NCBI RefSeq assembly: GCF_900115755.1
Contig: NZ_FOXQ01000004.1
Location: forward strand, 1 to 64,000
DNA from: Parafilimonas terrae
Lineage (GTDB): Bacteria; Bacteroidota; Bacteroidia; Chitinophagales; Chitinophagaceae
DNA length: 64,000 nt
Direction: 5' to 3'
Positions 17,491 through 25,941 of this stretch are shown here, in pieces. How positions within the stretch are numbered: position 1 is the stretch's first letter; each line of letters starts with the position of its first letter. The translations under genes and the position numbers were made by a program. A model generated the notes under the pieces. It did not search any database, was not told the DNA's origin, and worked only from the letters and a program-made list of their open reading frames with translations.

Positions 17491-17985
17491 CTATTGATTA
17501 TTTTCTTCCAACTTTTCCAACAGCACAGAAGCATACGCCACCACGCCTTCTTCCCTTCCCACAAAACCTAATTTTTCTGTTGTGGTGGCTTTAATGGAAA
17601 CATCTTTCTCTGTCAAACCTAAAATATCCGCAATCGTTTTTTGCATTTGCTGAACGTAAGGTTTTATTTTAGGCGCCTGCAGGCACAGGCTGCTGTCAAT
17701 ATTAATTATCCTGTAGTTTTCTTTTTGTATAATCTGATTTGTTCTCGCCAGCAAAACCTTGCTGTCAATGCCTTTAAACTCGTTGGAAGTATCAGGGAAA
17801 TGTTCGCCTATATCGCCCAGGCATGCTGCGCCAAGCATGGCATCGCAGATGGCGTGCAATAAAACATCTGCATCGCTGTAGCCCACAGCGCCTTTTGTAT
17901 GCGGCACTTTTATACCGCCCAGCCAAAAATCCCTTCCTTCTTCAAGCCTGTGAAAATCTATACCGGAGCCTATTCTTATATTCAT
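17491..17985 (-). CDS. ispF: 2-C-methyl-D-erythritol 2,4-cyclodiphosphate synthase
   Basis: A 164-residue enzyme of the MEP isoprenoid pathway that cyclises CDP-methylerythritol phosphate with release of CMP. Metal ligands are visible in 'GIDFHRLEEG' (Asp, His) and 'VLLHAICDAML' (His). The conserved 'GDIGEHFPD' and 'KATTTEKLGFVGREEG' are present. The last residues (Glu-Glu-Asn-Asn-Gln) and the TAG stop are encoded by the edge of a repeat unit of array 2, so the natural C-terminus has been replaced or extended by a few residues. This lies outside the active site and should be harmless. The pathway partner ispE is at 28710. Confidence 0.95.
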   Translation of the reverse strand: MNIRIGSGIDFHRLEEGRDFWLGGIKVPHTKGAVGYSDADVLLHAICDAMLGAACLGDIGEHFPDTSNEFKGIDSKVLLARTNQIIQKENYRIINIDSSLCLQAPKIKPYVQQMQKTIADILGLTEKDVSIKATTTEKLGFVGREEGVVAYASVLLEKLEENNQ

Positions 17986-18005
17986 ATTATTTACAACTAT
18001 ATTTT

Positions 18006-18067
18006 GCCACTAAGACGCCAGGGCACAAAAATTAAATACGCACTTTGTGACTTAGAGACTTAGTGGC
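18006..18067. repeat. Inverted repeat GCCACTAAG / CTTAGTGGC
   Basis: Perfect 9-bp arms at 18006-18014 and 18059-18067 around a 44-nt spacer that itself contains imperfect words such as CACTTTGTG and ACTTAGAG. It lies between ispF and porV and looks like a dispersed intergenic palindrome of REP type. Confidence 0.55.
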
Positions 18068-18089
18068 GTCTCTAAAAAGCCTCATGAAA

Positions 18090-18115
18090 AAAGCGAAGGT
18101 AACTGCCTCCGCTTT
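18090..18115 (-). terminator. Terminator of porV
   Basis: On the minus strand AAAGCGGAGG pairs with CCTTCGCTTT (one G-T wobble) around a 6-nt loop, followed by a T-run. It lies 31 bp past the porV stop. Confidence 0.75.
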
Positions 18116-18145
18116 AAACTTTATTTAAATTGTGTTGAAATAATA

Positions 18146-19276
18146 TTATTCCTGCGCACCAAAATCAAACAAAAGGCTGAAGCGCAAAGTATTTGATAAA
18201 GGGTTTCTTGTAACGCCATTGCCGGATGGGGCAAGATAAGAGAAGTTGAAACCATATATCTGGTATTTTATACCAACGCCCGCCGTAAAATAACTGCGGT
18301 TGCCCATTTGTTTTGTTTCCTTATAATAACCTGCACGGATGGAGAACATATTATCATAAGTATATTCTGCGCCCAAAGAACCTGAATAAGCATTATCACT
18401 AAAAGATTTAAACCAACTGCTGAAAACGCTCTGCGAATGATATTCATTAATGGCTGCATCATCGGCATCGGTATCTCCGGTCAGCTTGGGAAAGGCAGGC
18501 ACCAGTAATTTATTTACTTCTGCCGCCAGCGTAAACTTATGCATCTCCTGGAAAGCCCAGGTATAGGCGCCGCCAAGACCCATGTTTGCAGGAATGTAAT
18601 CTTTGGTTTCGGCATTATCGGTGTAACCTATTTTACCGCCAAGGTTTGAAAGAGAAAGGCCGTAAGTAAAGCCCTGCCCGTCTTCAGTAGTATTATCGCC
18701 GTATAAAGAAAGATCAGCAGCTACTGTGCTTCCGGCTTTATAGGCAACGCCGTTATTTGGCGGAGCGCCATTAGCCAGGTCAGAATTTATATACCTTAAT
18801 GCCACGCCTAAACCTAACGTACTGGATATTTTTCTTGAATATCCCAAATCAATAGCAAATTCAAATGGACGGCCAGAACCTGTGGGAGTGCCTGTAAAAT
18901 CTGTAAAATCTATATTGCCCAGGTTAAAATATCTTATGCCTGCAGAAAAAGCCTGGTCCTCATCTAATTTATGATAACCTGCCAGCGTAATCATATACAC
19001 ATCTTTGGCAATGTCTTGCAGCCAGGGTGTATAGGTTACACTCACCGCCGTTGGCGATGTGGTAAAAGGTGTTTTAGCAATATTCCAGAAAGCTGAATTG
19101 GCATCGGGGCTTATGGCTATACCTGCATCGCCCATACCACCGGCACGTGCATCCGGGGAAATTCTAAGGAATGGGGTTGCGGTTGTTATAATATCATTTT
19201 GTGCAAATGCAGGAGACAGTAAGCAGCAACCCGCCAGCAATAAACAAGCCGGGGCCAGTAATTTTTTTCGCATCAT
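18146..19276 (-). CDS. porV: Type IX secretion outer membrane protein PorV
   Basis: A 376-residue outer-membrane barrel of the FadL-like PorV/LptO family. PorV shuttles cargo with a type-A C-terminal domain from the SprA translocon to the PorU sortase. A signal peptide (about 1-25, ending 'PAFAQ') is followed by the family signature 'FLRISPDARAGGMGDAGIA' and 'DANSAFWNIAKTPF'. The barrel ends with an aromatic-rich strand ('LRFSLLFDFGAQE'). It shows that the organism has a type IX system, although no other T9SS component or cargo with a clear C-terminal sorting domain lies in this window. It ends in a strong terminator and appears monocistronic. Confidence 0.9.
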   Translation of the reverse strand: MMRKKLLAPACLLLAGCCLLSPAFAQNDIITTATPFLRISPDARAGGMGDAGIAISPDANSAFWNIAKTPFTTSPTAVSVTYTPWLQDIAKDVYMITLAGYHKLDEDQAFSAGIRYFNLGNIDFTDFTGTPTGSGRPFEFAIDLGYSRKISSTLGLGVALRYINSDLANGAPPNNGVAYKAGSTVAADLSLYGDNTTEDGQGFTYGLSLSNLGGKIGYTDNAETKDYIPANMGLGGAYTWAFQEMHKFTLAAEVNKLLVPAFPKLTGDTDADDAAINEYHSQSVFSSWFKSFSDNAYSGSLGAEYTYDNMFSIRAGYYKETKQMGNRSYFTAGVGIKYQIYGFNFSYLAPSGNGVTRNPLSNTLRFSLLFDFGAQE

Positions 19277-19460
19277 TCGTTTGTTTTAATCATTTTGGTT
19301 TATCGTCATATTGGCTTTTAGGGCTAACTGACTAATGCGTATAATTTATTCTATAGAAGTATTTAAGACGATTAAAAATAGCTGGTTAGTATGGCAAATA
19401 TGTAATATTTTTCAATTTTTTACTAATAATACGTAAAAAAGAATCCAAAGGCGGCTTACA

Positions 19461-20021
19461 TTATGGCCTCTTATTTTTTTCCCTTATTGTCTTGTAAATT
19501 TTTATAGCGCTCATTAATAATACTACAAAGCAAACCAGCCCAACCAGCCCCCAAACAAAACTCATGCTTTGCTTTACCGTGGCCAGCATTACAATAGCCA
19601 CCAAAAAAATAGTAGCCACTTCATTCCATATACGCAATTGCTGGGAACTATATTTAAACACACCGCTTATTTGCTGCTTAAATATTTTATGAATCGAAAA
19701 ATGGTAGGCATATAATAACAATACAAAACAAAGCTTTACCAGCAGCCAGCGGCCGGGTTCGGTAAAAAGAGCAGGGCCCCATCCGCCAAAATGTAAAACC
19801 AGCGAGCCAAAAATTAAGGTAAGAATAGCCGATGGCCAGGTAATACCAAACCAAAGCCTTTTCATCATGATAGCAAACTGATCATGCAATGCCTGTTTTA
19901 CAGCCGGTTCTTTGTCATTGGCCTCTGTATTATAAATAAAAAGCCTTGGCATATAAAACATACCTGCAAACCATGTTACCACAAAAATGATATGTATTGC
20001 TTTCAAGTATTGATATGACAT
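19461..20021 (-). CDS. hemJ: Protoporphyrinogen IX oxidase, HemJ-type (CopD/UPF0093 family)
   Basis: A 186-residue integral membrane protein with four to five hydrophobic helices. It matches the HemJ family, which oxidises protoporphyrinogen IX to protoporphyrin IX. The N-terminal 'YLKAIHIIFVVTWFAGMFY' contains the conserved His expected to bind heme. 'RLWFGITWPSAILTLIFG' and 'LCFVLLLYAYH' hold further conserved aromatic, Lys and His positions. The neighbouring hemH encodes the next enzyme of the pathway and lies 144 bp upstream on the same strand, which supports HemJ over a copper-transport CopD reading. Confidence 0.8.
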   Translation of the reverse strand: MSYQYLKAIHIIFVVTWFAGMFYMPRLFIYNTEANDKEPAVKQALHDQFAIMMKRLWFGITWPSAILTLIFGSLVLHFGGWGPALFTEPGRWLLVKLCFVLLLYAYHFSIHKIFKQQISGVFKYSSQQLRIWNEVATIFLVAIVMLATVKQSMSFVWGLVGLVCFVVLLMSAIKIYKTIREKNKRP

Positions 20022-20165
20022 AATGCATCGTATTTAAAAGCGTTTGAATTATTTATTAAAGCTGATGACGGGTTATCAGCCCGGCGCTTTCCAGGTGAAA
20101 TAATTATGTGCTGCCAATTAAAGCATCAGGTGGTAAACATCATTTCTATTAATCCAAACAGCTTA

Positions 20166-21218
20166 TTATTCAAACAACATTTCTGTGCTGCCATTAAAAT
20201 AATCCTTTATCCAGTTGGTTACAGTTTGCACCCATAAAGGCTGCGTATTCATGCATGGAATAAACTCAAAAGATTCACCGCCTGCATCTAAAAAAATTTG
20301 CCTTGCCTGAATGGCAATTTCTTCCAGCGTTTCCAAACAATCGCTTACAAATGCAGGGCACACAACCAGCAATCTTTTTATGCCTTCGCCAGGCAAATCA
20401 GGCAGCCGTTCCTGCGTGGAAGGTAACAGCCAGGGATCTTTACCCAGCCTTGACTGGTAAGTTTGCTCTATTTTTTCTTCCGGTATGTTTAATGCTTTCG
20501 CCACAAGCTCGGTTGTAACAATGGTTTGATGGCGATAACAGAATTTATGTGCTGGTGAAGCCACATGGCAGCACCGGTTTACCTGCAGGCAATGCTGGCC
20601 GGTTATATCACTTTTCCTGATATGCCTTTGGGGCAAACCATGATAACTGAATAAAATTTTATCGTAATCCCTTTGCAGGTATGGCTTTATGCTTTCACTT
20701 AAAGCATAAATAAACTGTTCATTATTATAAAACGGTTTTATTGTTTTAAGCACTGAAGCATAATTCTTTTTCTTATGCTGATGTTTAATGTCTTCAACCG
20801 CAGTTTCATAACTGCTCATGGCATAATGCGGGTATAAAGGCAGCAGCAAAATTTCTTTAAGCTGCGGATTTTCTTCATGCAGCTTTTTTAATACAGATGC
20901 CGCAGAAGGGTTCTGATAACGCATCACGAGTTCTACAGGCTCTTCAAAATTTGCCTGCACTGCTTTTTGCAATTGCTCGCTTATTACAATTAAAGGCGAG
21001 CCTTCTTTCATCCATATTTTGCTATAAGCTTCGGCAGAATTTTTTGCCCTGAAGGGAACAATAATGCCTCTTACAAGCAATGTCCTTAACAAAAAAGGTT
21101 TATCAATCACCCGCCCGTCCATTAAAAATTCATTGAGGTATCTCTTTACATCTTTTACGTCTGTAGAATCGGGCGAACCGAGATTCATTAATATTATCGC
21201 ACGGGTATGCTGGTTCAT
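20166..21218 (-). CDS. hemH: Ferrochelatase
   Basis: An enzyme of about 350 residues that inserts Fe2+ into protoporphyrin IX, the last heme step. The start at 21218 ('MNQHTRAIILMNLGSPDS') is chosen because the conserved 'NLGSP' segment follows at once. The 12 residues upstream are not family-like and would contain the promoter. The catalytic His lies in 'ILFSYHGLPQRHI', and the conserved acidic/aromatic region in 'PAFVSDCLETLEEI'. A Cys-rich segment ('QHCLQVNRCCH') resembles part of the [2Fe-2S]-type insertions of some ferrochelatases, but a full cluster cannot be confirmed. The gene is divergent from hemA. Confidence 0.92.
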   Translation of the reverse strand: MNQHTRAIILMNLGSPDSTDVKDVKRYLNEFLMDGRVIDKPFLLRTLLVRGIIVPFRAKNSAEAYSKIWMKEGSPLIVISEQLQKAVQANFEEPVELVMRYQNPSAASVLKKLHEENPQLKEILLLPLYPHYAMSSYETAVEDIKHQHKKKNYASVLKTIKPFYNNEQFIYALSESIKPYLQRDYDKILFSYHGLPQRHIRKSDITGQHCLQVNRCCHVASPAHKFCYRHQTIVTTELVAKALNIPEEKIEQTYQSRLGKDPWLLPSTQERLPDLPGEGIKRLLVVCPAFVSDCLETLEEIAIQARQIFLDAGGESFEFIPCMNTQPLWVQTVTNWIKDYFNGSTEMLFE

Positions 21219-21225
21219 AAAGCCG

Positions 21226-21254
21226 CAAAAGTAAAGCCTGTTTTGCTGAAACAA
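21226..21254 (-). promoter_or_regulatory. hemH promoter predicting a leaderless transcript
   Basis: On the minus strand TACTTTTG (21233-21226) fully matches the TAnnTTTG -7 element, with TTG at 21254-21252 and 18 nt between. Only 7 nt separate it from the hemH ATG at 21218, so transcription would begin at or next to the start codon. Confidence 0.55.
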
Positions 21255-21394
21255 TACTTTCTATGTACTTCAATCCCAAATAAAAAGGAACAGTACTGCC
21301 GCAACTTAAAATGCCTGAGCCGGAATTCTTCAAAACATGACATATAAATGACACTTCAACTGATTTTAATCATGTTTATAGGATGGTTGCAAAC

Positions 21395-21402
21395 TAATTT
21401 TG
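21395..21402 (+). promoter_or_regulatory. -7 element of the hemACD operon
   Basis: TAATTTTG, a full match to TAnnTTTG, 19 nt before the hemA ATG. The -33 region is poor (no TTTG at 19 nt). Confidence 0.5.
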
Positions 21403-21421
21403 CGACGTTTGATATAACAGG

Positions 21422-22630
21422 ATGGATATATATAAATTTTGCGTAGCAGGAATAAATTACAAAAAAGCAGATGCTGAATTGCGCAGCTCGTTTGCTGTAA
21501 ATAATGATCAATATTCTTCTATTCTTAAAAATGCCCCTTTATTTGGATTGAAAGAGGTTTTTGTGCTTTCAACCTGCAACAGGACAGAAATATACGGGCT
21601 TACTGAAAATGCTGATGATCTCATCAGCCTGCTTTGTGCAGAAACACCGGGCAGCGCGGAAGCTTTTGCAAAATCGGCTTACATAAAAAAAGGCCGTGAA
21701 GCAATAGAACATCTTTTTGATGTGGCTGCCGGGCTTGATTCCCAGATTCTCGGTGATTATGAAATTGTGGGCCAGATAAAATCTGCCGCCAAGTTTTCAA
21801 GGCAGCATGGTTTTCTCGGTGCATATTTAGACCGCCTGGTGAACAGTGTTCTGCAATCGTCAAAGCTTATTAAAAATAATACAGCATTAAGCGGCGGCAC
21901 TGTTTCTGTTGCATTTGCCGCAACACAATACATTAAGAAGCACGTAAAAAATATCAGCGATAAAAAAATATTATTGCTGGGCACAGGAAAAATCGGCAGC
22001 AGCGCCTGCAAAAATCTTGTGGATTATCTCGGCACAAAAAATATTATGCTTATAAACCGTTCTCCTGAAAAAGCAATAGGGCTTGCAACGGAGCTTGGTT
22101 TAAAAACAGCTTCTATTGATAATGTTGAAAACGAAGTGAATGCGGCCGACATTATTGTAGTAGCCACCAACGCAGCAGAGCCCGTAGTACTTGCTTCACA
22201 CATCACCTCACATCAACCCAAATTAATCATTGACCTTTCTATTCCGTTTAATGTGGAAGAAAGCGTAAGGCATCTGCCGGGCGTTCAACTGGTGAATGTA
22301 GATGAATTATCGAAGCTGAAAGATGAAACGCTTAAAAAGCGGGAGGCTGAAGTGCCAAAAGCGAAGGCCATCATTGCTGAATCGATGCAGGATTTTATTG
22401 AATGGTATTATATGCGCAGGCATGTACCCATGCTGAAAGACCTGAAGCTAAAATTAAAAGAACTGCATTCTTATACTTTTATTCCCGATGCAGATAACCC
22501 GCTTTGTGAATCCAAGATCAATATTAAAATTCAGCGCGTGGTAAACGAAACAGCCTGCAAAATAAAAGAAACAAATACCAAAGGCTGCCATTACATTGCT
22601 GCAATAAATGATTTTATTTGCACTGCATAA
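21422..22630 (+). CDS. hemA: Glutamyl-tRNA reductase
   Basis: A 402-residue enzyme that reduces glutamyl-tRNA(Glu) to glutamate-1-semialdehyde with NADPH, the committed step of C5-type tetrapyrrole synthesis. The catalytic Cys lies in 'VFVLSTCNRTEIYG'. The substrate-binding region continues with 'EAIEHLFDVAAGLDSQILGD'. The NADPH-binding domain shows 'KILLLGTGKIGSSACKNL', and the C-terminal dimerisation helix has the usual Lys-rich 'LKDLKLKLKEL'. It is the first of three co-directional genes. hemC starts 3 bp after its stop, so they are one operon. Confidence 0.95.
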   Translation: MDIYKFCVAGINYKKADAELRSSFAVNNDQYSSILKNAPLFGLKEVFVLSTCNRTEIYGLTENADDLISLLCAETPGSAEAFAKSAYIKKGREAIEHLFDVAAGLDSQILGDYEIVGQIKSAAKFSRQHGFLGAYLDRLVNSVLQSSKLIKNNTALSGGTVSVAFAATQYIKKHVKNISDKKILLLGTGKIGSSACKNLVDYLGTKNIMLINRSPEKAIGLATELGLKTASIDNVENEVNAADIIVVATNAAEPVVLASHITSHQPKLIIDLSIPFNVEESVRHLPGVQLVNVDELSKLKDETLKKREAEVPKAKAIIAESMQDFIEWYYMRRHVPMLKDLKLKLKELHSYTFIPDADNPLCESKINIKIQRVVNETACKIKETNTKGCHYIAAINDFICTA

Positions 22631-22633
22631 ATC

Positions 22634-23605
22634 ATGGCGAATACAATTATTAGAATAGGTACGAGAGAAAGCCCGCTGGCCGTTTGGCAGGCAACACAGG
22701 TGCAAAACCTGCTTACTTCACAGAACATACAAGCAGAACTGGTATATATAAAAAGTGAAGGCGATACAGATTTGATTACGCCTTTATATGCGTTAGGCGT
22801 TCAGGGTATTTTTACCAAAGCGCTGGATGCTGCTTTGCTGAACAACAGGATTGATATTGCCGTTCATTCCATGAAAGATGTGCCTGTGCAAATGGCGGAA
22901 GGCATTGTTCAGGCTGCCGTTTTAAAACGTGCATCTTATAAAGACGTGTTTGTTTATAAAGACAAAACTGATCTTGAAAAGATTGGTTATATAAATAATG
23001 CATGGAGCAATTACTCACCACTTACAATCCACAACGCACAACTCACCATTGCCACCAGCAGCGTCCGGCGTATTGCACAATGGTTAAACCGCTATCCCAA
23101 TACAGTTATTGAAAACCTGCGCGGTAATGTAAATACCCGCTTAAATAAAGTGCAAACCAATAACTGGAACGGCGCCATTTTCGCTGCCGCCGGAATAGAA
23201 CGCATTAATTTAAGGCCTGAAAATTCAGTTGATATTGACTGGATGCTGCCTGCACCTGCACAGGGCGCTATTGTTGTTGTTTGCAGAAAAGATGATGAAG
23301 CAATATTTAATGCATGCAACAATTTTAATGATAAGGCCACAGCCTTGTGTGTAAAAATTGAAAGGGATTTTCTAAAAACTTTAATGGGCGGATGTTCAAC
23401 ACCGATAAGTGCTTTGACGAAAGTTGAAGACAATACAGTTATATTCAATGGGAATATATTATCAACAGACGGAAAGCAAAAAGTGGAAGTAAATAAAAGA
23501 GTTGCTTTGAACGAAGCCGCAGCACTTGGTACGCTTGCCGGTGAAGAAGTTTTGCAAAACGGCGGTGATAAAATTATTGAGCAAATTCGCAATGCTGGCA
23601 AATAA
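22634..23605 (+). CDS. hemC: Hydroxymethylbilane synthase (porphobilinogen deaminase)
   Basis: A 323-residue enzyme that joins four porphobilinogen units into hydroxymethylbilane. The start 'IIRIGTRESPLAVWQA' is the standard opening. 'DIAVHSMKDVP' and 'ATSSVRRIAQ' carry the Asp and Arg residues of the active site. The dipyrromethane cofactor Cys is in 'LMGGCSTPISAL'. A short insertion near residues 115-130 ('NNAWSNYSPLTIHNAQL') is longer than in E. coli. The 3' end overlaps the hemD start by 14 bp. Confidence 0.95.
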   Translation: MANTIIRIGTRESPLAVWQATQVQNLLTSQNIQAELVYIKSEGDTDLITPLYALGVQGIFTKALDAALLNNRIDIAVHSMKDVPVQMAEGIVQAAVLKRASYKDVFVYKDKTDLEKIGYINNAWSNYSPLTIHNAQLTIATSSVRRIAQWLNRYPNTVIENLRGNVNTRLNKVQTNNWNGAIFAAAGIERINLRPENSVDIDWMLPAPAQGAIVVVCRKDDEAIFNACNNFNDKATALCVKIERDFLKTLMGGCSTPISALTKVEDNTVIFNGNILSTDGKQKVEVNKRVALNEAAALGTLAGEEVLQNGGDKIIEQIRNAGK

Positions 23606-24293
23606 TCCTTCTATATTAATTACAGGCGAAATTGATGAAGCCTTAATACAACAACTTACTTCCAAAGGTTTTAATGTTGATGTTATTCCATTCATTAAAA
23701 CAGAGAGCATTCAATCAGCAATTATTCAACAGGAAATTGAACACATTGCGACCATTGATGCAATAATTATTTTTACAAGCAGCCATGCTGTTGAAGCTAT
23801 ATCACATCTTTTATCAAACAAAAAAATCAACTGGAAGGTTTATTGTGTTGGCGAAAAAACAAAATATGTAATTGAGCACTTACTGCCGGCTGTAAGCGTA
23901 GCAGATTATGCAGATAATGCCATTCATCTTTCACAAAAAATAATAAGCACTAATAGTATAAACGAGGTTTATTTTTTTTGTGGCGACAAGAGAATGGATA
24001 CCTTACCGCGATTGCTTGCCAGCAATAATATAACTGTGCATGAAGTACAGGTTTACACCACTACTATTTTTGAATATGCACTTAACCGTTACTATGATGT
24101 TGTTTTATTCTTTAGCCCGAGTGCGGTGCGGGGTTTCTTTACATCAAATACAATAGATGAAAAGACTGCTTTGTTTGCTATAGGCAATACAACCGCAAAC
24201 GAAATAAAACGATATACTTCAACCAATATTATTATAAGCGAAAAGCCCGGTAAGAAAGAATTAATTGAAAAGCTGGTTGAATTTTTTGAATAA
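23592..24293 (+). CDS. hemD: Uroporphyrinogen-III synthase
   Basis: A protein of about 233 residues. The ATG at 23592 gives the natural beginning 'MLANNPSILITGE'. The longer frame would run far inside hemC. The HemD family is poorly conserved, but two-lobed alpha/beta architecture can be read from 'AIIIFTSSHAVEAI', 'VYCVGEKTKYVIE' and 'VVLFFSPSAVRGFF', with 'FAIGNTTANEIKR' near the end. It closes the macrocycle with inversion of ring D. Position directly after hemC makes the call secure despite low identity expectations. hemB and hemE are not in the window. Confidence 0.85.
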   Translation: MLANNPSILITGEIDEALIQQLTSKGFNVDVIPFIKTESIQSAIIQQEIEHIATIDAIIIFTSSHAVEAISHLLSNKKINWKVYCVGEKTKYVIEHLLPAVSVADYADNAIHLSQKIISTNSINEVYFFCGDKRMDTLPRLLASNNITVHEVQVYTTTIFEYALNRYYDVVLFFSPSAVRGFFTSNTIDEKTALFAIGNTTANEIKRYTSTNIIISEKPGKKELIEKLVEFFE

Positions 24294-24322
24294 AAAAAGC
24301 CTGCTTATTCAGCAAGCTTTTT
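24294..24322. terminator. Bidirectional terminator between hemD and the subtilase gene
   Basis: AAAAAGCCTGCT pairs with AGCAAGCTTTTT (one mismatch) around a 5-nt loop, with A and T runs on both sides. It overlaps the hemD stop codon region and serves the convergent genes. Confidence 0.75.
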
Positions 24323-24338
24323 ATTGATGATAGAACGT

Positions 24339-25877
24339 TTATTGATTGATCGCAGCCAGCGCATTCAATTTACCATAGCCAAAATTTCTGTTCTTCTTTG
24401 GGTAACCACTTGCCGTTGTTGTAAGCCGTTGTACAATTTGTTCTCTTGTTTCTGTTGGATGTGCCGCCCACACAAGCGCTGCAATGCCTGCTGATGTTGC
24501 CGTTGCAACAGATGAGCCGCCAACTGTTGTTGGCACATTGCCACTTATGGCATTGGCAATAGGGCTCATATTGTCGCTGGTTTTATTCATCACGATCACA
24601 AAATCAATCTGCCGGCCTTTATGGCAATCGCCGCATGCTTTTAATGTAGCTGTATTTTTTACACCGGTTATAGCCTGCACCTGTGGTAAAGTTGCAGGGA
24701 AGGTTACGCCAACCCATGAAGTAAAATCGGTTGAAGTTCCGCCTGCACAAAACATCAGTTTTCCTTTATTGTAAGCATACATAATGGCATCTTTTATTTG
24801 AGAAGCCCCTGTTATGCGGCCAAGGCTTAAACTGATTATTTTAATGGAAGCATCATCAGCCGCATACGTATAAGCATCTGCAACACCTTTAACTTCTGAG
24901 CCATCAATTATCACATCGTTAGCGGCTTTACAAACAACAAGGTTGCTGTTATAAGCCACACCGCACGAATTTCCATTCGTGCACCGCGGTGCAGTTGCTG
25001 TGCTCGTCATTGTAGTGCCATGCCCGCAATTATCATTTGTATTGGCTGTTTTTGGAAGGGTAACTATTTTCTCTAAAGTCCTGCCGGAAGAATAACCCTG
25101 GTTAAAGCCGTTGTTCATATTATCCTGGTCGGGGCTAAGGCCGGTATCAATTACCATTATTTTTATACCGGCGCCGGTGCTTAATGCCCATGCAGCCGGT
25201 ATATTATGATAACTGTAATTCCATGATTGTTTTGCACCCGGTGCAATGGTTATATAATCATCGCCTTCCTGCAAATTGGTGGCGCCTGTGTAACCGCCGC
25301 AGCCTGCACCAAGCGAAGCACTTAACTGCGCATCCAGGTCAGCATCATAATTTCCGGGCTCATAGCCTATTGGCTCAGCATAACGGATAAGCTTACTGTT
25401 GCGCAGCATTTTAAATGTGCTGAAATTATCAATGCGCACATCAATAACCGGCAGCTTATTTTCTTTCCAAACCTCTATATCTACTGCTTTTAAACCAGGA
25501 TGCAGCAATCTTTCCTGCTGCAATATCATTTGTATAACCTGCGTTTTTACAGCGCTCCATTTATTATCGTGAATATTAATTTTTGCAATACGTTCCTCAA
25601 TATTGTTTTCGCTTAAAGGTTTATAACCCACGGAAACAATATGATGAGGACTGTGCATGACGGCGCTGAATGCCATTAAATCTGAAGCATCGCTCCAGTT
25701 AAATTCACCTTTTTCGTTGATTGTTTTTGTAATGAAGGCGTTTATTTGTGCTGGCGTCATCAGTTGTGTTTGCACTTCTTCAACCGATGCACTGTTAACT
25801 TCATTTGAAGTTGACATTTTATTACAGGCCGCAAAAAGTAATACGCATGCAAGCAATGCAGGAGACAGCTTTTTCAT
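24339..25877 (-). CDS. S8 (subtilisin-like) serine peptidase, lipoprotein
   Basis: A 512-residue exported peptidase. The N-terminus is a lipoprotein signal ('LLFAAC', Cys about residue 18), so it is tethered to a membrane. Residues about 40-170 are an inhibitor-like prodomain region. The catalytic triad is visible as Asp in 'IMVIDTGLSPD', His in 'NDNCGHGTTMTS' and Ser in 'VGGSSVATATSAGIAALV'. The Ser motif has GSSVA where GTSMA is most common, still compatible with activity. Several Cys residues ('GCGGY', 'RCTNGNSC', 'ACGDC') suggest disulfides, as expected outside the cytoplasm. No T9SS sorting domain follows. The substrate is unknown. Confidence 0.85.
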   Translation of the reverse strand: MKKLSPALLACVLLFAACNKMSTSNEVNSASVEEVQTQLMTPAQINAFITKTINEKGEFNWSDASDLMAFSAVMHSPHHIVSVGYKPLSENNIEERIAKINIHDNKWSAVKTQVIQMILQQERLLHPGLKAVDIEVWKENKLPVIDVRIDNFSTFKMLRNSKLIRYAEPIGYEPGNYDADLDAQLSASLGAGCGGYTGATNLQEGDDYITIAPGAKQSWNYSYHNIPAAWALSTGAGIKIMVIDTGLSPDQDNMNNGFNQGYSSGRTLEKIVTLPKTANTNDNCGHGTTMTSTATAPRCTNGNSCGVAYNSNLVVCKAANDVIIDGSEVKGVADAYTYAADDASIKIISLSLGRITGASQIKDAIMYAYNKGKLMFCAGGTSTDFTSWVGVTFPATLPQVQAITGVKNTATLKACGDCHKGRQIDFVIVMNKTSDNMSPIANAISGNVPTTVGGSSVATATSAGIAALVWAAHPTETREQIVQRLTTTASGYPKKNRNFGYGKLNALAAINQ

Positions 25878-25941
25878 AGTAGTTGCGTTAAAATAGCAGT
25901 TAATAAAGCAGTAAGTTACACGTATTAGTTATTAATACAAA

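Larger units (their letters stand above)
17016..17508. repeat. Repeat array 2: one truncated and four full dyad units
   Basis: Units begin at 17016 (truncated, left half only), 17079, 17179, 17301 and 17401. They share the same left block, core and right block as array 1 and lie in the same orientation. The 17016 and 17179 units carry a GC-rich insert. The final unit has an altered left block with repeated AATCAAT words, and its right edge encodes the ispF C-terminus and stop. Array 2 begins 62 bp upstream of the four-helix-bundle start codon. Confidence 0.9.

Noticed and set aside
16087-17508. CRISPR array
   Set aside because: Whole units of about 98 bp are alike, with no short conserved repeat separated by unique spacers, and no cas gene is near.
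23092-23601. 169-codon frame opposite hemC
   Set aside because: Complete overlap with the well-supported hemC, composition typical of antisense frames.
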